NCBI GenBank assembly: GCA_036562755.1
Contig: DATCJN010000026.1
Coordinates: forward strand, 1 to 64,000
Direction: 5' to 3'
DNA: 64,000 nt
Source: DUVY01 sp036562755
Lineage (GTDB): Bacteria > Bacillota > Clostridia > Christensenellales > DUVY01
Both the position numbers and the translations under genes were made by a program. The notes beneath the pieces were generated by a model that saw only the letters and a list, made by a program, of their open reading frames with translations, searched no databases and had not been told where the DNA came from. Position 1 is the stretch's first letter. Each line of letters opens with the position of its first letter. Shown here piece after piece: positions 60,702 to 64,000 of the stretch.

Positions 60702-62177
60702 CTATCTTTCTGTTAATTCTTTTATAACTTTAGGAATATTGTCTATTATGTCGCTCGCCAAAACGCTGTAAGAGCCTTTAAGGCTCTCGGCTTTTTGCGC
60801 CGCGAGTCCGCAAATGTAACAAGCGGCAAAGCAAGCGTCCAGCGGCGGCAAGACTTTTTGAAGCGCGCCCATGCAGCCCGCCAAACAATCGCCGCTTCCG
60901 CCCTTGGCTTGAGCGGGCGTGCCGGTGATATTAATCAATACTTTTTCTCCGTCCGTTATCACAGTGGCGTTGCTCTTTAATACCGTGATTACGCCGTAAT
61001 CTTGAGAGAACTTTTTGGCCAAAGCTATGGAGTCGCGCTTGACTTCGTCTATTGAGATATTTATTAACCTAGCGAATTCTCCAATATGAGGGGTTAAGAT
61101 AACGCGGCAGTTTGTATCTTTTAGGCTTTCTAAATTCAGGCTGTTAATTCCGTCGGCGTCGATTATAACCGTCAAAGAGTATTTTTTTAGGACATAATCT
61201 ATAATCTTGCCAACCTCGTCGCTCTTTCCAAGCCCCATTCCTATAATCAAAACATCGGCTTTGTTAAGCAAGCCGTCTATCTCATCTTTGACAAATACTA
61301 CTTTGCCGTCGGAATCGGACAAAAAATAGAGCATGCTTTCGGTCACCCTAGGCATATATGCGCATTTTACGGAATCGGGCACGGCTAGAGTAACCAATCC
61401 GGCTCCACTAGTTAAGGCGGCGTTTGCCGCGCTTAGCCCTAAATACGCCGCGCCGCACATATTGGCGCTTCCGGCAATAATCTTGATGTTCGCAAAGTCG
61501 CCCTTATGCGAACTTTTCTTGCGCTTGGGCAAGCAGATTTTTTCGGGAACTAACACATAATCGCCTTCGGGGATAAAAGCGCCTATATCGTCTAAAATTA
61601 TTTCGCCGCAATTATCAGGGCCTTGGTGTAAAAAATGGCCTAATTTATAGCCAACAAATGTTACCGTCAGATCCGCCCTAACGCAAATTCCCTCGACCAA
61701 ACCGTTGTCCGAATTAAGCCCGCTAGGAATATCCGCGCTGATGACAAAGGCGCCGCTGTCGTTAATGGCCTGAATTATCTCTTTTAACCGGCCTGCGACT
61801 TCTTTTTTTAAACCTGTGCCCAAAATAGCGTCGATAATTATGTCGTATGTAGAAAAATTTATTTCAAAGTCTTTATATATCTTAATCTTGGTATTTTGAA
61901 GCTTTTCAAAATAGTATTTGGCCGCTTGGCTTTTAACCTCGCCCGTCAAAAACACGTCTGCTTCTAAGGCGTCCGCCAAAATACCCGCGCAAGCCAGACC
62001 GTCCCCGCCGTTGTTGCCGCCGCCGCAAACAATCGCTATCTTTTTTTTATTTAACTTTAGCGCCGCTTGCGCCAGAGCCTTGCCTGCTCTGCCCATAAGG
62101 GTAACGGTATCGACTTTTAAGACTTCTTCGTTATACTTGTCAATATAATTCATCTGCTGGGACGAATATAAGAACAT
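60702..62177 (-). CDS. nnr: Bifunctional NAD(P)H-hydrate epimerase/dehydratase (Nnr)
   Basis: This 491-residue fusion has an N-terminal epimerase (residues ~1-205, GGGNNGGDGLACAGIL near residue 52) that interconverts R and S forms of damaged NAD(P)HX, and a C-terminal dehydratase (residues ~215-491) with GSANMCGAAYLGLSAANAAL, ADGINSL, LTPHIGEFARL and the nucleotide-binding GSGDCLAGCMG. It repairs hydrated nicotinamide cofactors. Located ten bases after acpS, as in many Firmicutes. Confidence 0.96.
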   Translation of the reverse strand: MFLYSSQQMNYIDKYNEEVLKVDTVTLMGRAGKALAQAALKLNKKKIAIVCGGGNNGGDGLACAGILADALEADVFLTGEVKSQAAKYYFEKLQNTKIKIYKDFEINFSTYDIIIDAILGTGLKKEVAGRLKEIIQAINDSGAFVISADIPSGLNSDNGLVEGICVRADLTVTFVGYKLGHFLHQGPDNCGEIILDDIGAFIPEGDYVLVPEKICLPKRKKSSHKGDFANIKIIAGSANMCGAAYLGLSAANAALTSGAGLVTLAVPDSVKCAYMPRVTESMLYFLSDSDGKVVFVKDEIDGLLNKADVLIIGMGLGKSDEVGKIIDYVLKKYSLTVIIDADGINSLNLESLKDTNCRVILTPHIGEFARLINISIDEVKRDSIALAKKFSQDYGVITVLKSNATVITDGEKVLINITGTPAQAKGGSGDCLAGCMGALQKVLPPLDACFAACYICGLAAQKAESLKGSYSVLASDIIDNIPKVIKELTER

Positions 62178-62187
62178 ATTAAAACCT

Positions 62188-62538
62188 CTATTTAATCAAG
62201 CACACCGCAACGGCGTAATTTTGGCTGTGCGAAATGCTTACTTCGACAGTCCTGTCTTTTAGCAATTCTTTAGCCTTGCCCAAAAATACAAGATACGGGC
62301 TTCCAGACGGGGCGTGCCTTATCTCCAAATCATGCAACCCTATGCCGTTAAAGCCCGTTTGCAAAGCTTTGACCGCGGCTTCTTTTGCGCAAAAAAAGCC
62401 CGCTAAAGTTTGGATTTTTCGGCCGTTTTTTTCGTAATATTCCCTCTCGTATTGGGTAAAGGCCTTTCGATAAAAAGATTTAGTGCGCTCAAGCGCGGTT
62501 TTTATTCTGTCTATTTCTATTATATCGATTCCTATCAT
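62188..62538 (-). CDS. acpS: Holo-ACP synthase (AcpS)
   Basis: This 116-residue protein transfers the phosphopantetheine arm from CoA to acyl carrier protein. Conserved parts are MIGIDIIEIDRIKTAL (Asp8 binds Mg), FCAKEAAVKAL (Glu of the metal site) and VSISHSQNYAVAVCLI at the end. The ATG overlaps the P1-peptidase stop by 4 bp. The pair acpS-nnr is a common Firmicute neighbourhood. Confidence 0.97.
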   Translation of the reverse strand: MIGIDIIEIDRIKTALERTKSFYRKAFTQYEREYYEKNGRKIQTLAGFFCAKEAAVKALQTGFNGIGLHDLEIRHAPSGSPYLVFLGKAKELLKDRTVEVSISHSQNYAVAVCLIK

Positions 62539-63431
62539 TTTATCTGAGGTTTTACTGCGTTTAAAACGGCAAGTCTTACCGCTTCAGTCGCGCCGACTAA
62601 AATGCTATTAAATTCCGCCTTTTTATCTCCTACGCTTGCCGCAAACATGGTGTCGCCGTCCAGCATGGTGTGCACGGGTCTGATGGACAGCGCCAGCCCG
62701 TCATGAGCGACGGCCGCCATTTTGTTAACCTGTTCTTTGTCCAAAGCGGCATCGGTAAAGACTACGCCGATAGTGGTGTTGGTTCCGCTTTGGCTTTGAA
62801 ACATACTTAGGTCGTTATTTAATATATAACTGGTCGTGTCCAAAAACTCGCCAAGGCTTAGCTTTGCGCCCGCCAAGATTCTGCCGTTATGGCAGTCGAA
62901 TATATCGCCAAAAGCGTTGACCGCCACTAAAGCGCAAACCTCGGCTTGTCCTATCTTGACGCTGGCGTATCCGACGCCGCCCCAGCTTGAATTAAACAAG
63001 CCCAAGATTTTTCCCACTGTCGCGCCCTTGCCCGCGCCTACGCGGCCGCATTGACAATTGTCTTCTTTTGCGTTTTTGCACGCAGTGTATCCCATCTCGC
63101 TGTCGGGATAGTGCAGTTTCCCGTCGTTTAAATCGTATAAAATAGCGGCGCTGACTATGGGAACGATATGCTTGCCCGTATTAAAGCCCCAGCCTTTTTC
63201 GTGCAAAAATCTCATAACGCCGCCCGCGGCGTCCAAGCCGAAAGCGCTGCCGCCGGCAAGCATTACGGCGTTTATCTTTTTAACCGTATTGCCGCACCTT
63301 AACAGATCTGTCTCGCGAGTGCCGGGCGCGCTGCCGCGCACGTCCACGCCCGCTACCGCGCCTTGCGGAAAGATTACCACGGAAACTCCTGTATAATCGT
63401 TGTTGCAATGGCCAATCAAAACATTTTCCAT
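62535..63431 (-). CDS. P1-family (DmpA-like, S58) aminopeptidase
   Basis: This 298-residue protein is of the P1/DmpA family of N-terminal nucleophile peptidases. Signatures are MLAGGSAFGLDAAGGVMRFL near residue 57 and the self-cleavage region GTNTTIGVVFTDAAL near 218, at which the chain should split before a Thr to expose the nucleophile. Members cut D-amino-acid or beta-peptides, and substrates remain poorly known. A lipid-free cytoplasmic enzyme. It follows birA by 13 bp and overlaps acpS by 4 bp, so the row birA-P1-acpS-nnr is probably one operon. Confidence 0.9.
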   Translation of the reverse strand: MENVLIGHCNNDYTGVSVVIFPQGAVAGVDVRGSAPGTRETDLLRCGNTVKKINAVMLAGGSAFGLDAAGGVMRFLHEKGWGFNTGKHIVPIVSAAILYDLNDGKLHYPDSEMGYTACKNAKEDNCQCGRVGAGKGATVGKILGLFNSSWGGVGYASVKIGQAEVCALVAVNAFGDIFDCHNGRILAGAKLSLGEFLDTTSYILNNDLSMFQSQSGTNTTIGVVFTDAALDKEQVNKMAAVAHDGLALSIRPVHTMLDGDTMFAASVGDKKAEFNSILVGATEAVRLAVLNAVKPQIK

Positions 63432-63444
63432 AAACCAACCGCCT

Positions 63445-64000
63445 TTAATTGAAATTGAAACTGACTTCGCCGCCTACGGCAATTTCGTCCTTGCCTTGAC
63501 GGTTTATTATAAGCAATCCGTCCTCCGTCAAGCCGACCGCCCTTGCCTCAAAGACGGCATGGTCGTCTATTATGTTTATCTTTTTACCTATCATAGCACA
63601 TTTTTTTGTATAATGCATTACAATATCCTGCGATAAGTAATAATCAAAATATCGAACTACATTTTTTATAATTTGCGCTCTGTCCAGCCTTTGTTCTTTT
63701 AGTTTAGCCAAAGAAGTAGCTTTTTCGGACAGTTCGGAAGGCAGTTCGTTGTTTACATTAATGCCTATCCCTGCAATTGCCCATTGTAGAGTATCCACGT
63801 CCGCCAAAGTTTCGGTTAAAATTCCGCAAACCTTCTTGCCGTGGATATAAATATCGTTGGGGTATTTCAAATATGGCTCAAAGCCTAAATCTCTTAACGC
63901 GTCAAACACCGCAAGCCCCGCCGCGAGATTGATAAGCATACACTGTCTGGGGCTAAACGAGGGCTTGATAATATAAGACATATATATCCCGCCAAAATCA
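63445..64000 (-). CDS. birA: Biotin-protein ligase (BirA), partial: 5' end beyond the window
   Basis: The visible part is the C-terminal two thirds of a biotin ligase: GG-(I)-Y-MSYIIKPS (the loop and strand after the biotin-binding motif), VLINLAAGLAV-type helix (MLINLAAGLAVFDALRDLG), the KYPNDIYIHGKKVCGILTE motif with catalytic Lys and GIGINVN, and the C-terminal SH3-like domain. The in-frame codons upstream of the first ATG (GGIY) still belong to the protein, so the gene runs off the right edge and that ATG is not its start. It attaches biotin to carboxylases. Confidence 0.93.
   Translation of the reverse strand, partial: DFGGIYMSYIIKPSFSPRQCMLINLAAGLAVFDALRDLGFEPYLKYPNDIYIHGKKVCGILTETLADVDTLQWAIAGIGINVNNELPSELSEKATSLAKLKEQRLDRAQIIKNVVRYFDYYLSQDIVMHYTKKCAMIGKKINIIDDHAVFEARAVGLTEDGLLIINRQGKDEIAVGGEVSFNFN

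Noticed and set aside
63961..64000. birA starting at the ATG near the right edge
   Set aside because: Codons upstream of it (GGIY) match the conserved family sequence, so the gene is cut by the window end.

Overview
This window looks like a chromosomal segment of an AT-rich, anaerobic, spore-forming Firmicute, most likely a gut or plant-fibre-degrading member of the Clostridia. The evidence is a germination protease (gpr) divergent from rpsT, a SpoVB-type flippase, a PrsW-family protease, a CdaA-type c-di-AMP cyclase, HslUV, FeoAB, a proton-pumping pyrophosphatase, and the gene order comM-dprA-topA-trmFO-hslV-hslU. This assignment is inferred from gene content, not from a phylogeny. I see no rRNA, tRNA, CRISPR array or insertion sequence.

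Layout. 1-2.1 kb: feoAB. 2.4-4.5 kb: membrane pyrophosphatase. 4.6-5.2 kb: a GNAT-like protein. 5.4-19.3 kb: a minus-strand island of eleven genes for beta-1,4-galactan/arabinogalactan. It is read from one near-perfect sigma-A promoter in front of an AraC regulator to a terminator near 5.3 kb. It encodes three GH53 galactanases (two lipoproteins, one cytoplasmic), a MalEFG-type oligosaccharide importer, a carbohydrate-binding lipoprotein, an inositol-monophosphatase-like phosphatase, a zinc-ribbon miniprotein, and a 608-residue protein I cannot assign, the best candidate here for a new carbohydrate-active enzyme. No ABC ATPase and no beta-galactosidase lie in the window, so both must be elsewhere. 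19.6-22.5 kb: a ferritin-like protein, a type-2 malate/lactate dehydrogenase and an ArsR regulator.

22.6-31.3 kb: hslU, hslV, trmFO, topA, dprA, comM, rplS. 31.5-38.6 kb: an M3 oligoendopeptidase with a DUF815 ATPase, then prsW-gpr, rpsT with an unusual charged tail, a small membrane protein, and aspartokinase. 38.8-41.3 kb: a DUF1015 protein, cdaA and a 44-residue remnant of its partner CdaR. 41.5-47 kb: a membrane-anchored M28-like peptidase with altered metal ligands, two membrane proteins, holA, and a comEC whose C-terminal metallo-beta-lactamase-like domain has lost its metal motif. 47-49 kb: a SpoVB-like flippase that appears to start at a non-canonical codon, and a cupin. 49-54.1 kb: clpX-clpP-tig and rqcH. 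54.1-60.7 kb: glmM, uppP, a bacterial tyrosine kinase and its Wzz-type partner, divergent from an O-antigen-ligase/polymerase-like protein and a processive glycosyltransferase. 60.7-64 kb: nnr, acpS, a P1-family peptidase and the cut-off end of birA.

The galactan island can be read as one system. Surface GH53 enzymes and a binding lipoprotein cut and hold galactan, the importer takes up galacto-oligosaccharides, a cytoplasmic GH53 shortens them, and the AraC protein probably senses a product and acts at two matching palindromes upstream of its own promoter. Several start codons given here were moved from the longest reading frame on the basis of ribosome-binding sites, and each entry says so.
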